A stretch of DNA of 64,000 nucleotides from Ottowia sp. SB7-C50 (lineage in GTDB: Bacteria; Pseudomonadota; Gammaproteobacteria; Burkholderiales; Burkholderiaceae_C). Under the pieces are notes generated by a model. That model was not told the origin of the DNA, ran no database searches, and saw only the letters and a program-made list of their open reading frames with translations. The DNA is taken from positions 2,542,001-2,606,000 of the forward strand of contig NZ_CP136995.1 of assembly GCF_033110285.1 (NCBI RefSeq), written 5' to 3'. The translations under genes and the position numbers were made by a program. Below are positions 63,401-64,000 of the stretch, piece by piece; the stretch's first letter is position 1, and the number at the start of each line of letters is the position of its first letter.

Positions 63401-63678
63401 TGCTGGCCGCCGCGCGCGTGCGGCTGCGGCCGATTTTGATGACCACGCTGGCCATGGTGTTCGGCATGGTGCCGCTGGCGTTTGCCGTCAGCGAAGGCTC
63501 GGAGCAGCGCGCACCCATGGGGCAGGCGGTGATCGGCGGCGTCATTACATCGTCGCTGCTGACGCTGGTGGTGGTGCCCGTGGTGTACTGCTACCTGGAC
63601 GACCTGGGGCAATGGCTGAAGCGCCGTTTCGGCGTCGCACCTGCGGCGTCAGGGTCGGCCGATAAAATGAAAGGTTGA
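60478..63678 (+). CDS. RND efflux pump, inner-membrane permease (HAE1 type)
   Basis: A 1066-residue proton-driven drug exporter. The N-terminal helix (VFATMVMLAFVVLGLFSLQRLQVDQFPNIDFPVV) and porter domain are standard. LSLCVGLLIDDAIVVRENIVRH (about residues 400-420) carries the two membrane Asp residues of proton relay. A second transmembrane set ends with GLVTKNAILLVDFAIRAREG and a final helix near residue 1030. It forms a tripartite pump with the upstream adaptor; no outer-membrane channel gene lies in the window. Confidence 0.95.
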   Translation: MWFTKVSLHNPVFATMVMLAFVVLGLFSLQRLQVDQFPNIDFPVVVVTTDYPGASPAIVESEVTKKIEEAVNSIAGINALTSRSYEGMSLVIIEFQLHINGRKAADDVREKIGQVRPLLRDEVKEPRVLRFDPSSRAIWSLAVLPDERPGQKPLSATELTNWTDQVLKKRLENVRGVGAVNLVGGSKREIHLYLQPQALEALGVTPDQVMQAVRGENQDQPLGPVRTRAQELTVQLEGRVERPEDFGRIIVARRGGSPIYLNQVATVQDGAQEQESLALYNGQRTLLVSVQKAQDENTIQVVDGLNQAITALRAELPPGVRLEPVTDLSRPIRVAVTNVRQTLFEGAILTVLIVFLFLNSWRSTVITGLTLPISIIGTFFFMQLFGFTVNMITLMALSLCVGLLIDDAIVVRENIVRHAQMGKSSFAAAMEGTQEIGLAVLATTLSIVAVFLPIGFMEGIIGKFFHEFGLTIVAAVLISMFVSFTLDPMLSSVWHDPSVHAHGRPAGPPVTLYDKTIGRVTDWFDRATDRMAEGYQRILRWALAHKLLTLLIAGAIFALSVAMVRLLGTEFVPQADFSETNVAFYTPQGSSLQATEAKARQVDAVIRSFPEVRYTVTTINSGNATGKTNASLYIRLVDRHARTRDAQQLASAMRERLRAVPGITVTQAGLLEPVGGQKQIEFSLQGPDQTELERLARPLMADLRAIPGLVDLDSSSKPDKPTLEVHVRREAASELGLSTAQIAAPLRTLVAGTTVGNWRAPDDQTYDVIVRLAPESRTTLADLERLPLTAGANADGTPRIVRLNQVATLTEATGTNQINRRAMLREIQITANVQGRTSGEVSGDIRTLLDKVTFPPGYGFTFGGATKNMQESFTYALQALAMAIIFIYMILASQFKSFLQPMALMTSLPLTLIGVVLALLMFGSSMSMFSIIGIVMLMGLVTKNAILLVDFAIRAREGRAGETGHSEPLAREPALLAAARVRLRPILMTTLAMVFGMVPLAFAVSEGSEQRAPMGQAVIGGVITSSLLTLVVVPVVYCYLDDLGQWLKRRFGVAPAASGSADKMKG

Positions 63679-63707
63679 CTGGTGAAGAACCGCCTGGAGA
63701 GTCGAGA

Positions 63708-64000
63708 ATGAACGTCGAACAAGCCCGCTTCAACATGATCGAGCAGCAGATCCGCCCCTGGGACGTGCTCGACGCCCACGTGCTGGACCTGCTGGCCGTG
63801 GTGCGGCGCGAGGATTTCGTGCCCGCCGCGCACCGCGCCCTGGCCTTTGCCGACCTGGAAATCCCGCTGAAGGCCGGCGATGGCGCGGTGGCCGCCGAGC
63901 AAGTCATGCTGGCGCCGCGCGTCGAGGCCCGCATGCTGCAGGACCTGCAGGTCGCCAAGCACGAAAAGGTGCTGGAGATCGGCACCGGCAGCGGCTTCAT
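63708..64000 (+). CDS. Protein-L-isoaspartate O-methyltransferase family protein (partial)
   Basis: The first 97 codons only; the window ends inside the SAM-binding motif VLEIGTGSGF. The N-terminal NVEQARFNMIEQQIRPWDVLD and REDFVPAAHRALAFADLEIPL match the Pcm-like proteins found upstream of TolC-type channel genes in Burkholderiales. GGAGA precedes the ATG. Position after the efflux pump suggests that an outer-membrane channel gene may follow outside the window. Confidence 0.85.
   Translation, partial: MNVEQARFNMIEQQIRPWDVLDAHVLDLLAVVRREDFVPAAHRALAFADLEIPLKAGDGAVAAEQVMLAPRVEARMLQDLQVAKHEKVLEIGTGSGF

Noticed and set aside
60445..63612. A 1055-codon open frame antisense to the RND pump
   Set aside because: Same shadow effect: His/Arg/Gln-rich translation against a textbook RND permease on the plus strand.

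Overview
The window is high-GC chromosomal DNA from a betaproteobacterium of order Burkholderiales, most likely family Comamonadaceae (Acidovorax/Ottowia/Comamonas relatives). The basis is protein style and gene order: an iscR-S-U-A-hscBA-fdx cluster ending at dnaQ, rpsF-priB-rpsR-rplI-dnaB, tolB-pal-cpoB, rsfS-rlmH-maf-rng, and a dispersed short repeat that I associate with this family. This is inference from reading; no search was run.

Region 1 (1-1480): a phasin-like gene and an isochorismatase-family hydrolase, followed by the stranded terminator of a tRNA gene. Region 2 (1485-17765): a 16.2-kb integrated element bounded by perfect 48-bp direct repeats of the 3' part of a tRNA-Val gene. 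It holds a tyrosine integrase, regulators (AlpA and HTH types), a replication-initiator-like gene with internal iteron-like repeats, a truncated DnaB-like gene joined to a truncated SRAP gene, an unknown gene behind a near-consensus LexA box, a terminase small-subunit fragment, a membrane-protein gene of unlike composition, and a late block on the minus strand (methyltransferase, 532-aa and 1628-aa virion-type proteins, 168-aa protein). No portal, capsid, large terminase or tail genes are visible. I read it as a decayed podovirus-type prophage that keeps its integration and excision sites.

Region 3 (17718-43663): host housekeeping genes. They are tRNA-Val, dnaQ, the complete ISC iron-sulfur assembly operon with two extra small genes and an IscR-type box, a BON lipoprotein, uvrB, an aromatic/aspartate aminotransferase, dnaB, the rpsF ribosomal operon, the Tol-Pal genes, an MsbA-type exporter, rng, maf, rlmH, rsfS, nadD, hemF and purD. 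Region 4 (43700-55325): a small GIY-YIG nuclease gene enclosed by inverted palindromic repeats, yebC, a HerA-like ATPase, upp, a membrane-anchored GH42-like protein, a ZnuD-like TonB receptor with a small exported partner, msrA, and a LysR regulator divergent from glutaryl-CoA dehydrogenase. Region 5 (55326-64000): an AT-richer patch with a possible HEPN protein, an EVE-domain protein, an SrkA-type kinase, a TetR regulator with an RND efflux pair, and the start of a Pcm-type methyltransferase.

Three cross-cutting observations stand out. First, five reading-frame breaks coincide with C/G runs of six or seven, and each is repaired by removing one base. Two lie in the essential gene nadD, so I treat them as likely assembly errors. 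Second, two dispersed repeat families occur throughout; one abuts stop codons by 1-4 nt and the other is inserted in frame in a kinase gene. Third, the GIY-YIG gene with its inverted palindromes has an apparent gene-less counterpart 3.5 kb away, which suggests a small mobile unit.
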